Assembly: GCF_024125445.1 (NCBI RefSeq)
Contig: NZ_JAMXWM010000014.1
Coordinates: 1 to 64,000, forward strand
Length of the DNA: 64,000 nt
Origin: Sporolactobacillus shoreicorticis
GTDB taxonomy: Bacteria; Bacillota; Bacilli; Bacillales; Sporolactobacillaceae
Reading direction: 5' to 3'
Position numbers and translations under genes: made by a program. Positions 33,826-43,709 of the stretch are shown here, one piece after another; position 1 is the first letter of the stretch, and every line of letters starts with the position of its first letter. Below the pieces are notes generated by a model, which saw nothing but the letters and a program-made list of their open reading frames with translations, ran no database searches and was not told the DNA's origin.

Positions 33826-35184
33826 ATGTCAGAGTTTCGCTATCTTCCGGTAACGGAGGAAGATCGCCGGGAAATGCTTGACGTCATTGGCGCTCAATCG
33901 GATGAAGATTTATTTTCGGATGTACCGGATAAAATCCGATTTAAAGGGGAATTGAAGCTTGAACCAAAGCTCTCCGAGCCCGAACTGATTCGCTTTTTAA
34001 CCGGTCTTGCAAAGAAAAATGTGAGCACAAGTGATTATCCATCTTTTTTAGGCGCAGGCATCTATGACCATTATATTCCGTCAGTTGTAGACAGCGTCAT
34101 CTCGCGCGGTGAATTTTATACGGCGTACACACCCTATCAAGCAGAAGTATCGCAGGGCGAATTGCAAGCAATCTTTGAATTCCAATCGCTCATTTGTGAA
34201 CTGACCGGCATGGAGGCTGCGAATTCATCGATGTATGACGGCTCGACCTCGCTCGCCGAAGCGGCACTGCTTTCAAGCAATGTAACACGCAACCAGAAAA
34301 TTATCGTTTCGGAGGCGGTTCATCCTGAATATCGCCAAGTTCTTGCAACCTATGCACATGGACGGAGACTGAAGATTGTCACCGTTCCGGAAAAAGGGGG
34401 AAGGACTGATCTTCAAGCGCTTGAAGCCGCAATCGATGATCAAGCGGCATGCGTGATCGTTCAGTACCCGAATTTCTTTGGGCAAATTGAGCCGCTTAAG
34501 GAAATCGAAACGATTGCGCATGGCAAAAAGAAGGTAAAACTCATTGTTGCGAGCAATCCGCTCTCACTTGGTTTGCTGATTCCTCCCGGTGCATTCAATG
34601 CGGATATTGTGGTCGGTGATTGTCAGCCTCTCGGCATTTCCGAATCGTTCGGCGGACCGCATTGCGGCTATTTCGCGGTATCGAAGAAATTAATACGTAA
34701 AGTGCCGGGACGCTTGGTTGGTGAAACAGTCGATGATCAAGGACAGCGTGGTTACGTTTTAACGCTTCAGGCACGCGAACAGCATATTCGTCGCGAGAAA
34801 GCAACCTCCAACATCTGCTCCAACCAGGCGTTGAACGCCTTAGCATCGTCTGTTGCCATGAATGCCTTTGGGAAGAAAGGCATTCGCGAATTGGCAGAGC
34901 AGAACATCCAAAAAGCACATTACGCCGTAAGGCAGATAAAGGCGGAGGGCATTGCCGTCAGCAATGATCATTCCTCCTATTTCAATGAATTTGTCATTGA
35001 TTGCGGAAAGCCGGTGTCGGAGGTCAATCATGCGCTTCTGGAGAAGGGAATTATCGGCGGCTATGACTTAGGCGAGTCCTATGGTCAGCATAAAAATAAA
35101 ATGCTTGTTGCGGTCACTGAAATGCGGTCGAAAGGTGAGATCGATCAATTCGTGGAGTCGTTAGGGGGGATTATCGGTGGATAA
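33826..35184 (+). CDS. gcvPA: Glycine dehydrogenase (decarboxylating) subunit 1
   Basis: The N-terminal half of the split P protein, typical of Firmicutes; together with GcvPB it decarboxylates glycine on PLP. A 452-residue fold-type I aminotransferase-like chain without the PLP lysine. Recognised by [40 protein letters not shown] and the C-terminal [23 protein letters not shown] lies before the ATG. Overlaps gcvPB by 8 bp. Confidence 0.96.
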   Translation: MSEFRYLPVTEEDRREMLDVIGAQSDEDLFSDVPDKIRFKGELKLEPKLSEPELIRFLTGLAKKNVSTSDYPSFLGAGIYDHYIPSVVDSVISRGEFYTAYTPYQAEVSQGELQAIFEFQSLICELTGMEAANSSMYDGSTSLAEAALLSSNVTRNQKIIVSEAVHPEYRQVLATYAHGRRLKIVTVPEKGGRTDLQALEAAIDDQAACVIVQYPNFFGQIEPLKEIETIAHGKKKVKLIVASNPLSLGLLIPPGAFNADIVVGDCQPLGISESFGGPHCGYFAVSKKLIRKVPGRLVGETVDDQGQRGYVLTLQAREQHIRREKATSNICSNQALNALASSVAMNAFGKKGIRELAEQNIQKAHYAVRQIKAEGIAVSNDHSSYFNEFVIDCGKPVSEVNHALLEKGIIGGYDLGESYGQHKNKMLVAVTEMRSKGEIDQFVESLGGIIGG

Positions 35185-36640
35185 TCAAAATCAGCCGCTT
35201 ATTTTCGAACAAAGCAGACAAGGGAGAACGGCCTGTAGCCTACCGGTGCTTGATGTACCAGAAACTCCTTTAGTCGAAATGGTAGGCGAGGATTATATAC
35301 GCGAAGAAGAGCCGAACTGGCCGGAGGTTTCTGAGCTAGAGTTAGTTCGTCACTACATGGCCTTATCACGCAGGAATTTTGGTGTTGACAATGGTTTCTA
35401 TCCCTTAGGATCGTGTACGATGAAGTATAATCCTAAAGTGAATGAAGTTGTTGCCCGCCTTGATGGATTGACTCACATCCATCCTTATCAGAATGAAAAA
35501 TCAGTACAAGGCGCTCTTGAGCTGCTTTATCGTCTTCAGGAAAATCTTCAAGAAATAACGGGCATGGATGCGGTCACGCTGCAGCCGGCAGCAGGTGCAC
35601 ATGGTGAATGGACCGGTTTGATGATTATTCGTGCTTTTCATGAAGCTAATGGCGATACGAAACGTACCAAGGTTATTGTTCCGGATACGGCACATGGCAC
35701 GAACCCTGCCTCCGCAGCTGTTGCGGGATTCGAACCAGTCACCGTAAAATCTGATCAAAACGGACTTGTTGATTTGGAAGATTTGAAGCGTGTTGCTGAT
35801 GAAACAACTGCCGCATTAATGCTCACGAATCCAAATACTTTGGGTTTGTTTGAAACACATATACAGGAGATTGCAGAAATTGTTCATGCAGCGGGTGGGA
35901 AAGTATATTATGACGGAGCGAATATGAATGCCATTATGGGGGTCACCCGACCCGGAGACATGGGCTATGATGTCGTGCATCTCAATTTGCATAAAACATT
36001 TACGGGTCCTCACGGCGGCGGCGGACCAGGATCAGGTCCAGTGGGTGTTAAAACAGAACTGGAACCGTTCCTGCCTAAGCCGCTGATTGTGAAAAAAGAA
36101 GACGGCATGTTTGGATTCGATAATGACCGTCCGCAATCCATAGGCCGTGTTAAGGCATTCTACGGGAATTTCGGTATTAATGTTCGCGCTTATGCTTACA
36201 TTCGTACGATGGGCGGCAAGGGGCTGTTTCAGGTGTCCAAAGATGCTGTTTTAAATGCGAATTATTTGTTAAAAAGACTTTCCGATCATTTTGACACACC
36301 ATTTAAACAGCTATGCAAGCATGAATTTGTACTTTCGGGAAGCAGACAGAAGAATTTAGGGGTACGTACGCTTGATATGGCAAAACGTCTGCTTGATTTT
36401 GGCTATTATCCGCCGACCATTTATTTCCCGCTCCTCGTTGACGAAGCGCTGATGATTGAACCGACGGAGACAGAGTCAAAGGAAACATTGGATGCGTTTG
36501 CGGATCATTTGATTGAGATCACAAAAGAAGCTGAGCACACTCCTGAACGTGTTCAAGAAGCGCCGCATCAAACGATGATCGGCCGGCTTGATGAAACACA
36601 GGCTGCTCGCCATCCGGTTCTGCGTTATGTAAGACAGTAA
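35177..36640 (+). CDS. gcvPB: Glycine dehydrogenase (decarboxylating) subunit 2
   Basis: The PLP-bearing half of the glycine cleavage P protein, 487 residues. The cofactor lysine lies in [36 protein letters not shown] and [16 protein letters not shown] are other family stretches. The last gene of the riboswitch operon; the H protein (gcvH) and lipoamide dehydrogenase are not in this window. A strong terminator follows. Confidence 0.96.
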   Translation: MDNQNQPLIFEQSRQGRTACSLPVLDVPETPLVEMVGEDYIREEEPNWPEVSELELVRHYMALSRRNFGVDNGFYPLGSCTMKYNPKVNEVVARLDGLTHIHPYQNEKSVQGALELLYRLQENLQEITGMDAVTLQPAAGAHGEWTGLMIIRAFHEANGDTKRTKVIVPDTAHGTNPASAAVAGFEPVTVKSDQNGLVDLEDLKRVADETTAALMLTNPNTLGLFETHIQEIAEIVHAAGGKVYYDGANMNAIMGVTRPGDMGYDVVHLNLHKTFTGPHGGGGPGSGPVGVKTELEPFLPKPLIVKKEDGMFGFDNDRPQSIGRVKAFYGNFGINVRAYAYIRTMGGKGLFQVSKDAVLNANYLLKRLSDHFDTPFKQLCKHEFVLSGSRQKNLGVRTLDMAKRLLDFGYYPPTIYFPLLVDEALMIEPTETESKETLDAFADHLIEITKEAEHTPERVQEAPHQTMIGRLDETQAARHPVLRYVRQ

Positions 36641-36656
36641 AAGGCGTAAGAACAAT

Positions 36657-36688
36657 AAAAAAGCATCTTCTCTTGAAGATGCTTTTTT
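36657..36688 (+). terminator. Terminator of the gcv operon
   Basis: AAAAAGCATCTTC pairs with GAAGATGCTTTTT around a 4-nt loop; usable from both strands. Confidence 0.88.
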
Positions 36689-36724
36689 ATGTGACGAAAA
36701 ACTAAAAAGGTTGTGCTGATCATC

Positions 36725-37102
36725 TCATCCTTTTTTAATTCGTCCGTTCCATTTCTTGAATCCGCCATCAAGCTGGTACAGATTTGTGTATTTCATTCGC
36801 TTAAGAGCTGCCGCTGCGCGAGCACTGCGTGTGCCATTGGTGTCGTACAGATAAATCGGCATATCATGGCGAATCTCGGTATGACGCATTTTCAACTGTG
36901 TTAATGGGATGTTCCTTGCGCCAAGAATGTGACCGTTCTTAAATTCATCAGGCTCCCGTACGTCAATTAATTGTGCTTTACGGTAGCCTGCCCGAAAATC
37001 GACTTCTGATAATGTAGTGAGATAGCGCCGCTGCATATATCTGGCAATAAAAAAATAACAGAAATATGCGGCAACCATCGCAAGTAAAAAGATCCAACCC
37101 AT
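36725..37102 (-). CDS. yqhL: Membrane-anchored rhodanese-like protein YqhL, catalytic Cys replaced
   Basis: A 125-residue protein with one N-terminal membrane helix (residues 3-19) and a rhodanese domain: LIDVREPDEFKNGHILGARN, then the active-loop region IYLYDTNGTRSARAAAAL and QLDGGFKKWNG. In active sulfurtransferases the loop is CxxGxR; here Asp stands where the Cys should be (DTNGTR), so sulfur transfer is unlikely. A structural or binding role is possible. Position between gcvPB and mntR matches yqhL. Confidence 0.88.
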   Translation of the reverse strand: MGWIFLLAMVAAYFCYFFIARYMQRRYLTTLSEVDFRAGYRKAQLIDVREPDEFKNGHILGARNIPLTQLKMRHTEIRHDMPIYLYDTNGTRSARAAAALKRMKYTNLYQLDGGFKKWNGRIKKG

Positions 37103-37295
37103 GACTTGTTGTCCTCCTAATTCATTTCAATTTTCATTATAACGATTTGCACCGTTTTATGAAAGCCTTGAAACCGCTTTATTTATTGAATTACAGAACA
37201 GGAAGTATTGATTACAGAAGGTATTTCCTTGTTTTTTAAGCGCTGTTATAGTAACATGGGATAGTGAAAATGGGAAGTGGTTAGGGGGAGACACG

Positions 37296-37724
37296 ATGTC
37301 GCCTACTCCAAGTATGGAAGACTACATTGAGCGAATTTACTGGTTGATTCAAGATAAAGGCTATGCACGCGTTTCCGATATTGCGGAAGCGTTAGATGTT
37401 CATTCTTCGTCCGTGACGAAGATGGTGCAGAAGTTAGATAAAGACCAGTATTTGATTTATGAAAAATACCGTGGATTTGTTTTGACCCCAAAAGGAAAAA
37501 AAATGGGCAAACGGCTGGTATACAGACATGAATTACTTGAAGATTTTCTGAAACTGATTGGCGTTCATGAAGAAAATGTCTATAAAGATGTTGAAGGGAT
37601 TGAGCATCATCTCAGTTGGGACTCCATTGATCGAATCGGGGATGTTGTTCAGTATTTTGAAGAAGATCCGAAACGTGTAAATCAATTGTTTGAAATAAAA
37701 GAACGAAGCGATGAAGAAGAATAA
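37296..37724 (+). CDS. mntR: Manganese-dependent transcriptional regulator MntR
   Basis: A 142-residue DtxR-family repressor that shuts off manganese uptake when Mn is plentiful. The winged helix ([20 protein letters not shown]) is almost as in B. subtilis. Metal ligands are Asp9 and Glu12 (MEDYIERIY), His78 (VYRHELLE), and Glu100, Glu103 and His104 (DVEGIEHHL). The start has AGGGGGAG. Single gene with its own terminator. Confidence 0.97.
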   Translation: MSPTPSMEDYIERIYWLIQDKGYARVSDIAEALDVHSSSVTKMVQKLDKDQYLIYEKYRGFVLTPKGKKMGKRLVYRHELLEDFLKLIGVHEENVYKDVEGIEHHLSWDSIDRIGDVVQYFEEDPKRVNQLFEIKERSDEEE

Positions 37725-37729
37725 TCAAG

Positions 37730-37763
37730 GAGATCGGAAGAATAAAACTTCCGGTCTCTTTTT
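37730..37763 (+). terminator. Terminator after mntR
   Basis: GAGATCGGAAG pairs with CTTCCGGTCTC (one G-U), then six T residues. Confidence 0.88.
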
Positions 37764-37804
37764 TGCAGTGCGCTCATTTAATGATAAGTGAGGGGGGATG
37801 CGGT

Positions 37805-38692
37805 GTGTTCATTGATATTGTCTTTTCCGGAGGCGGAGTCAAGGGATTCGCGTTTTCTGGGGCGCTGCAAGTACTGGAAAAATCGGGCTACACATTTAAG
37901 CGAACAGCGGGAACTAGTGCCGGTTCTATTGTTGCAGCACTTATTGCTGCCGGTTACACTTCTAAAGACCTGAAAAAAATAATGAGCGAAATGGATACAA
38001 ATAAGCTGATTGAACCTTCGGCACGTATGCGTTTCCCATTATTCAAGTGGCTTCGTCTGTATTTCAAGATGGGTCTTTTTAAAGGAGATTATCTTGAACG
38101 TTGGATTGCCGATTTGCTCAAGGCGAAGGGGATAGAAGAATTCGCCGATCTGCCCAGAGATCGTTTGAAAATTGTCGTTTCGGATGTTACGAAAGCAAGG
38201 CTTGTCGTGATTCCCGACGATTTAAAGGATTACGGATTAGATCCGAATCACTTTTCAGTTGCGCGTGCTGTAAGAATGAGCTGTTGTTTGCCTTTCTTTT
38301 TTGAACCCGTGCCGCTTTATGATGCAAGCGGAGTGAAATCGCTAATTGTTGACGGAGGCATATTGAGTAATTTTCCATTATGGATTTACAATAAGGAGGA
38401 TGAACTGCCTGCCAGGCCGTTTCTCGGTTTGCAGATCGTAGACAAAGATTCGGATTTTAAAGAAGCTTTTAAGGTTCGGAATGCAGCAGAGCTCTTTCGT
38501 GGCCTCTTTAAAGCAATGCGTGAAGCCCACGATGAGCGAATCATTGAGAAACTAAAAGGGACGAATATTATATGCCTTCCGGTAGATAGGGTGAAAACGA
38601 AAGATTTTCAAATATCCGAAGAAGAACGGGAACGCTTGTTTAAAATTGGTGCGAATTATGCACGGAAGTTCCTTGAACAGTGGTCTTATTAA
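37805..38692 (+). CDS. yqhO: Patatin-like phospholipase YqhO
   Basis: A 295-residue patatin-like acyl hydrolase. The oxyanion loop is FSGGGVKGFAFSGAL, the Ser nucleophile lies in GTSAGSI and the Asp in VDGGILSN. The physiological lipid is unknown. The GTG at 37805 follows GAGGGGGG; an in-frame start at 37763 would lie inside the mntR terminator and add residues foreign to the family. Confidence 0.9.
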   Translation: MFIDIVFSGGGVKGFAFSGALQVLEKSGYTFKRTAGTSAGSIVAALIAAGYTSKDLKKIMSEMDTNKLIEPSARMRFPLFKWLRLYFKMGLFKGDYLERWIADLLKAKGIEEFADLPRDRLKIVVSDVTKARLVVIPDDLKDYGLDPNHFSVARAVRMSCCLPFFFEPVPLYDASGVKSLIVDGGILSNFPLWIYNKEDELPARPFLGLQIVDKDSDFKEAFKVRNAAELFRGLFKAMREAHDERIIEKLKGTNIICLPVDRVKTKDFQISEEERERLFKIGANYARKFLEQWSY

Positions 38693-38707
38693 CAGAATAG
38701 ATGAAAA

Positions 38708-38739
38708 ATGGGATCAGCAGAATTCTGCCGATCCCATTG
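38708..38739. terminator. Bidirectional terminator between yqhO and yqhP
   Basis: AATGGGATC and GATCCCATT form a long stem whose upper part is GCAG/CTGC, with one mismatch. It separates convergent genes. Confidence 0.8.
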
Positions 38740-38794
38740 TGTTAAGCCATTAATTAAAAGCGGGAATTGGTGAATGATTATTCACAAACCCCAT

Positions 38795-39202
38795 TTAAAA
38801 AAGCAGTCTTTTCTTTTTTTTATTTTTGCGCCCTTCGATGACCGTTAAATGCCCATGATCTTTAGTCGACTGATGTGTAAACGTTTTAAGTGAAGAAGAT
38901 TCACTCTTAATTACTTTGAATTTTGCCGCGGGATGGATGGTTCGCACCTTGCGACCGATTGAAGTCATTTTCTTCCTTTTGCGTGATTGCCGCAAAGCTC
39001 TATTGTAACGTGCCTGATCTCCATTTCCCGTCCATTCGGCGAGACGTCTGAAAAAGAAAAGGCCTACAATAACAATCAGCGCGATAATAATTAACTGGGC
39101 AATGATGACACTTTTCTGACTGGGCAAAAACATGGAGAGCAGCCCGAACAGTCCTAGTCCTCCGATTACAAGGAAGGCAACAGAATAGAAAAAGGTTTTC
39201 AC
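38795..39202 (-). CDS. yqhP: YqhP-like small membrane protein
   Basis: A 135-residue protein with two N-terminal membrane helices (about 4-26 and 34-52) and a very basic cytoplasmic tail (ALRQSRKRKKMTS and RKNKKKKRLLF). No enzymatic motif. Position beside yqhQ matches yqhP. The GTG at 39202 is 9 nt from GGAGG; a GTG two codons earlier overlaps that site. Confidence 0.8.
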   Translation of the reverse strand: MKTFFYSVAFLVIGGLGLFGLLSMFLPSQKSVIIAQLIIIALIVIVGLFFFRRLAEWTGNGDQARYNRALRQSRKRKKMTSIGRKVRTIHPAAKFKVIKSESSSLKTFTHQSTKDHGHLTVIEGRKNKKKKRLLF

Positions 39203-39222
39203 GGACACTCACCTCCGTTTTT

Positions 39223-40173
39223 TTAAAGCACCTGCCGCACAAGTGCTTGCTTTTTTTCAATGACTGATTCCCTTCGCCGCATCTCTTCAAACGCATGAAT
39301 GCCGATTTCAATCTGGTCATCATCAGGCTCTTTCGTTGTCAACAGCTGAACCCACAGCCCTGGATAGCCCAGCCATTTCAGCACAGGTATATGGCGCACT
39401 TTATTTGTAAGTCTGAGAATTTCATAGGCCAGCCCAAGGTCAAGAGGAATCAGTGCGATTCGATAAACGAGTCTGAGCCATAACGGTTCGGTCGGAACAA
39501 AAAAGTAAAGAAAGATACTGATAATCGCAGTAAAGAGAATAAAGCTTGAACCGCATCTGTAATGAAGTCTTGAGTGCCGGCGCACATTTGCAACAGTCAG
39601 TTCGTCGCCGCTTTCAAATGTATTAATTACTTTATGCTCCGCTCCATGATATTGAAACAGCCTTTTCATAATCGGCGTTAATGAAACAAAATAAACATAG
39701 CCGACAAGAAGTAAAATTTTGAAGAAACCTTCAAGCAGTACCTGAGCAATATCACCGGAAATAATTGGTTCGAATAAATTCGCAATGAACGCAGGGACGA
39801 GCGTAAAAATAAACTTAGCAAAAAGAAATGAAATAATGCCCAATGCTGTAAGGCCGATTACAGTTTCTAGATGAAATCCTTTCTTAGGTTCCTCACTCGC
39901 GTCGATTTTTGCGTCCGGATCTTCATCAAAGACCTCCGAAGCATAGTTCAGATGCTTTGTGCCGAGAGCACTCGCTTCAATAATGGCCACAATTCCTCGG
40001 ATAACAGGAACTTTGCGGAAAAGTGCGAGGGATTGAATTTCTTTTTTTGGTGCTTCAAAGTAAGTAACCGATTGATCCCTTCGCCGCACGGCCGTCACGG
40101 TTGTGTATTTGCCGCCCATCATCACACCTTCAATAACCGCTTGCCCGCCATATATAGGAAGAATTTTTTCCAT
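39223..40173 (-). CDS. yqhQ: DUF1385 membrane protein YqhQ
   Basis: A 316-residue multi-spanning membrane protein of the DUF1385 family. Family stretches: YGGQAVIEGVMMGGKYTTVT at the N-terminus, YHGAEHKVINTFESGDEL with conserved His/Glu residues, and RLHYRCGSSFILF. Hydrophobic segments lie at about 105-130, 145-165, 205-225 and 230-255. The function is not established. No good ribosome binding site is seen before the ATG. Confidence 0.9.
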   Translation of the reverse strand: MEKILPIYGGQAVIEGVMMGGKYTTVTAVRRRDQSVTYFEAPKKEIQSLALFRKVPVIRGIVAIIEASALGTKHLNYASEVFDEDPDAKIDASEEPKKGFHLETVIGLTALGIISFLFAKFIFTLVPAFIANLFEPIISGDIAQVLLEGFFKILLLVGYVYFVSLTPIMKRLFQYHGAEHKVINTFESGDELTVANVRRHSRLHYRCGSSFILFTAIISIFLYFFVPTEPLWLRLVYRIALIPLDLGLAYEILRLTNKVRHIPVLKWLGYPGLWVQLLTTKEPDDDQIEIGIHAFEEMRRRESVIEKKQALVRQVL

Positions 40174-40405
40174 TAACTAATCAGCCCGATTCTAATCAAT
40201 AATTTTATATCTCTATACTTATTCTTATTCTACCCGAATTTACTTAAAACCTCTAGATCTGTGCAGCTATCTGTTCATAGTTTTCTAGTTGAGAACTTAT
40301 TTCCGACGGTAGAACGAACTTTTTTGCCATATAAGTACATGGATTGTATCGAGTTGGGCATAATGAAGCGCATGAACTAGGATTATAAGAGGGAATAATT
40401 AAATC

Positions 40406-40912
40406 ATGGTTAGACATAAAAAAAAGATAAAGGGAAAGAAAAAAAATAAATTATCGAAATCAATCGGACGTACGGCGATTACCGGTTTGTTCGGGGGCAT
40501 GTTTTGGTCCGCGATGGGGCTCATCTGTTATTTGTTAAATTTCAGCATAGTTGGTCCGTCTTTATTATTTGCACCGCTTACCTTTTGGAAATGGAGAAAT
40601 GAAATTGGCGGGCAACTTATAGCTATTACCGGGATCGGTGTCATTTCTATTCTCATTGCTTTAATTTATATGCTGCTATTCAGCAAAATAAAATCAATTT
40701 GGTTTTCAATTGGTTTCGGCCTTCTATTATGGGGATGTGTCTTTTTCCTTTGTCAGCCATTTCTTAACGGTTTACCGTATTTGACGAGGTTGGATAGGAA
40801 CACATTGACAACGACACTATGCTTGTACGCGCTCTATGGTCTGTTTATCGGCTACTCTATTTCTTTTGATTTTGAGGAAAATTCAAAGGGGAGCAACTAT
40901 TCAAATCAGTGA
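40406..40912 (+). CDS. yqhR: YqhR-like membrane protein
   Basis: A 168-residue protein: a very basic N-terminus (VRHKKKIKGKKKNKLSK) followed by four membrane helices at about 27-49, 67-91, 95-115 and 132-152. The function is unknown; position after yqhQ matches yqhR. In B. subtilis aroQ and pepQ follow; here efp comes next. Confidence 0.78.
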   Translation: MVRHKKKIKGKKKNKLSKSIGRTAITGLFGGMFWSAMGLICYLLNFSIVGPSLLFAPLTFWKWRNEIGGQLIAITGIGVISILIALIYMLLFSKIKSIWFSIGFGLLLWGCVFFLCQPFLNGLPYLTRLDRNTLTTTLCLYALYGLFIGYSISFDFEENSKGSNYSNQ

Positions 40913-41141
40913 TGCTGTGGTAAAATGTCTAAAGTGAATTTTGTCTGCGCACCGTTCATCGATGCGAGCGGGAAAATCCTTGTTAGAGCGCTTTTCAATG
41001 CATTTTTTCCTGAATAAGGGAATGAATGCTTTTTTCATGGGTGTGGGCATGAGCGTTTTCAGACATTGTTTTTCATTATTTAAAATGAGTGACGGGGACG
41101 GTCCCCATAGCAACAAGTGGCGCATTTAAAGGAGGAAGCTT

Positions 41142-41699
41142 ATGATTTCTGTAAACGATTTTAAAACAGGTCTGACAATTGAGGTTGACGGAGATATCCT
41201 TTCCGTTATCGAATTTCAGCATGTAAAGCCGGGAAAGGGCGCTGCATTTGTGCGTTCGAAATTAAGAAACCTTCGTACCGGAGCGATTCAGGAAAAAACA
41301 TTCCGCGGCGGCGAAAAAGTAAATCCCGCACGTATTGAGAATCGCAAGATGCAGTATTTATATTCGAGCGGATCAACTTATACATTCATGGACATGGAAT
41401 CTTATGAACAACTCGATTTGGATGCAAGTCAAATTTCGGATCAACTGAACTTCTTGAAGGAAAACATGGAATGCAATATTCAATCCTATCAAGGTGAAAC
41501 GCTTGGTGTTGCGCTGCCTAATACGGTTGTTCTTGAAGTTGTCGAGACAGAACCGGGAATCAAAGGCGATACGGCTTCAGGCGGTTCAAAACCTGCAAAA
41601 CTTGAAACCGGTTATGTTGTCAGTGTTCCGTTCTTCGTCAATGAAGGGGACAAATTGGTCATTGATACTCGTTCAGGACTTTATGTTTCCCGGGCATAA
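41142..41699 (+). CDS. efp: Elongation factor P
   Basis: Rescues ribosomes stalled at polyproline runs. A 185-residue three-domain protein opening [20 protein letters not shown], with the modified-loop region [17 protein letters not shown] containing Lys32, and ending [28 protein letters not shown] precedes the ATG. Single gene with terminator. The upstream 229 bp hold no intact gene. Confidence 0.97.
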   Translation: MISVNDFKTGLTIEVDGDILSVIEFQHVKPGKGAAFVRSKLRNLRTGAIQEKTFRGGEKVNPARIENRKMQYLYSSGSTYTFMDMESYEQLDLDASQISDQLNFLKENMECNIQSYQGETLGVALPNTVVLEVVETEPGIKGDTASGGSKPAKLETGYVVSVPFFVNEGDKLVIDTRSGLYVSRA

Positions 41700-41719
41700 T
41701 TAGTTTAGGCAAATACTTA

Positions 41720-41752
41720 AAAAAGTGGCTTCTTCGGAAGCTGCTTTTTTTA
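41720..41752 (+). terminator. Terminator after efp
   Basis: AGTGGCTTC-TTCG-GAAGCTGCT forms a stem with an internal mismatch and a UUCG tetraloop, then a T run. Confidence 0.8.
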
Positions 41753-41906
41753 TATTAAGCAATGTTAAACACTAAGCTAGTACTAACAACGTTAAAAAGT
41801 TTTCTCATTCGCCGCTCCAATTGATGCAAATACGTATCTCCTTTTTTATTCCTCAAACTCATGCGCCTTTTCCCTATGGTTCCCGTGTTAATCTAGGCTG
41901 AAGCAA

Positions 41907-41934
41907 GCATATTGTGTACAAGCCGGCATATATT
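41907..41934 (+). promoter_or_regulatory. Sigma-E-type promoter of the spoIIIA operon
   Basis: GCATATT, a 13-nt spacer, and CATATATT agree with the Bacillus sigma-E consensus (KMATATT and CATACANT), about 50 bp before spoIIIAA. In B. subtilis the operon is read by sigma-E in the mother cell. Confidence 0.75.
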
Positions 41935-41984
41935 TTGAGAAGAACTATAGAACTGTTCAGCAGTCTTTATCCGAGGTGATTCTT

Positions 41985-42938
41985 TTGAACGAGATTCTGC
42001 CCTATCTTCCTGAATCATTCCAGCAAATCATTCTTCGGATGCCTGAAAAAGAACGCAGCATGCTTGAGGAAATACGCTGTCGTACAGATCGGCCATTAGA
42101 GTTGATCGTATCCGGAAGTCAATGGGTGCCGGGTGACAATACAAGAATGCCGACTTTCAGCAGGGAGCAGGCACGCCAACTGCTTCAGAAAATAGGAAAA
42201 TATTCATTGTACACACTTGAAGAGGAATTGAAACGCGGTTACGTAACCATTCAAGGCGGACATCGAATTGGGCTGGCCGGGCGCGTAATCACGGAACATG
42301 GCCATGTGCTCCGTTTGCGGGATGTAACTTTTTTCAATATTCGTCTTGCGAAACAGAAAATTGGTGCCGCACTTCCCCTAGTACCTTTTCTTTACAGCCA
42401 TCGGCGCTGGTTTAATACACTGTTAATCGGAGCACCTCAAACGGGTAAAACGACAATGCTCAGAGACTTGGCACGTCTTGTAAGTGAGGGTATTGAGGAA
42501 CGTTACATTGCGTCCCGGAAGACAGCCATTGTTGATGAACGCTCTGAAATTGCCGGTTGCGTGAACGGTGTTCCTCAGAATCGGTTAGGCATACGTACCG
42601 ATGTAATGGATGCGTGTCCGAAGGCTGAAGGAATGATGATGATGATTCGATCAATGAGTCCAGAAGTACTTATTGTCGATGAAATTGGCGGATCTGATGA
42701 CACAGCCGCTTTGTTTGAAGCGTTAAATGCCGGTGTGACCGTTATGGCGACCGCCCACGGCTTCACGTTTGATCAGCTCTCGCAGCGGCCGTCCATTCGA
42801 CCATTAGTCAATGCCCAGCTATTTGATCGCTATGTGGTTCTGTCGCGTAGGAATTATTCAAATCAGGCGGGCTGTCGGTTAACGATACTTGATCAATTGG
42901 GTCGGAAAATGTCTGCAACAGAGGGGATCTGGCAGTGA
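41985..42938 (+). CDS. spoIIIAA: Stage III sporulation protein AA (ATPase)
   Basis: The 317-residue secretion-type ATPase of the SpoIIIA-SpoIIQ channel joining mother cell and forespore. Walker A is GAPQTGKTTMLRDLA and Walker B PEVLIVDEIGGSDD; EEELKRGYVTIQGGHRIGLA is a family signature. The start is TTG at 41985 behind CGAGGTGAT, slightly inside a longer frame that begins with GTG at 41976. Overlaps spoIIIAB by 4 bp. Confidence 0.96.
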   Translation: MNEILPYLPESFQQIILRMPEKERSMLEEIRCRTDRPLELIVSGSQWVPGDNTRMPTFSREQARQLLQKIGKYSLYTLEEELKRGYVTIQGGHRIGLAGRVITEHGHVLRLRDVTFFNIRLAKQKIGAALPLVPFLYSHRRWFNTLLIGAPQTGKTTMLRDLARLVSEGIEERYIASRKTAIVDERSEIAGCVNGVPQNRLGIRTDVMDACPKAEGMMMMIRSMSPEVLIVDEIGGSDDTAALFEALNAGVTVMATAHGFTFDQLSQRPSIRPLVNAQLFDRYVVLSRRNYSNQAGCRLTILDQLGRKMSATEGIWQ

Positions 42939-43450
42939 TAAAAATGATCGGATCGCTTCTTATTTTATTTGCGTCGACTGCGGCTGGACTGCTTCTTGCG
43001 AGACGATTCCGAGACAGACCAAGAGAAATCAGACAATGGCGATCCGCTCTTCAATCCATTGAAGCAGAAATCATTTATGGACGTGTTCCAGTCGATCAAT
43101 TGGCAGAAGACCTCTCCAGACAAATGCCGGAGCCATTGAACGTTTTTTTTACTTTACTTCGCGACCAGCTTCGCATAAAAAGGTTACCGCTTCAGGAGGC
43201 CTGGATTAACTCTGTGGAACAATTTTGGCCAAGCACATCAATGAAGGTTCCGGAAAAAGAAATTATTCTTCAGTTTGGTACAACGCTTGGAACCGAAGAC
43301 GCAGACAATCAAAAGAAACATATTCAGCTTGCTCTAGCACATTTAGAGCGTGAGGAATCCAACGCGCGTCAGTCTCAACAATCAAATGAGAAAATGATGC
43401 GAAGTCTGGGCTTTTTAACGGGCATACTGGTTATTCTTTTATTCATATGA
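42935..43450 (+). CDS. spoIIIAB: Stage III sporulation protein AB
   Basis: A 171-residue, GspF-like small membrane protein of the SpoIIIA channel. Membrane helices lie at both ends (5-22 and 154-171) with a soluble helical middle (REIRQWRSALQSIEAEIIYG). The GTG start overlaps the end of spoIIIAA. The next gene, spoIIIAC, is unusually far away (259 bp). Confidence 0.94.
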   Translation: MIKMIGSLLILFASTAAGLLLARRFRDRPREIRQWRSALQSIEAEIIYGRVPVDQLAEDLSRQMPEPLNVFFTLLRDQLRIKRLPLQEAWINSVEQFWPSTSMKVPEKEIILQFGTTLGTEDADNQKKHIQLALAHLEREESNARQSQQSNEKMMRSLGFLTGILVILLFI

Positions 43451-43709
43451 GCGACATCAAATGCCGAGTTTCTAGGAACAATGATCGCACAACTACCTTA
43501 CGAACCTACACCCTAAGTCTGTGAATGATTTTAGGCAACTTGATTTTCTAGCTTCTTTTGTTGGTTAGCGTCTTAATGAATTGATTATAGAACGTAGGGT
43601 TACTTTTACGGATGAGGTCGCCCGAGATACCGATTCATCTCGGTAATCTATTATCGAGCTTTCTCAGTTATCGATCTGTCTTTGGTTGAGGGGAGAGGGG
43701 GGGTTCTCA
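43451..43709. other. Gap of 259 bp inside the spoIIIA operon
   Basis: No ORF or recognisable mobile element. A small hairpin (CCGAGAT / ATCTCGG, about 43631-43656) is visible. No clear sigma-E promoter was found that would restart transcription of spoIIIAC-AH. Neighbouring genes of the operon touch or overlap, so this gap is out of character. Confidence 0.5.

Noticed and set aside
40925-41017. A 30-codon ORF upstream of efp opening MSKVNFVCAPFIDASG.
   Set aside because: No ribosome binding site before the ATG; likely chance or remnant sequence.
7400-43528. The 14-mer AAGTCTGTGAATGA occurs both at 7400-7413 (pheromone start region) and at 43515-43528 (gap in spoIIIA), hinting at a shared mobile-element end.
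   Set aside because: In a 64-kb window on two strands, chance 14-mer repeats are expected, and the flanks do not align.
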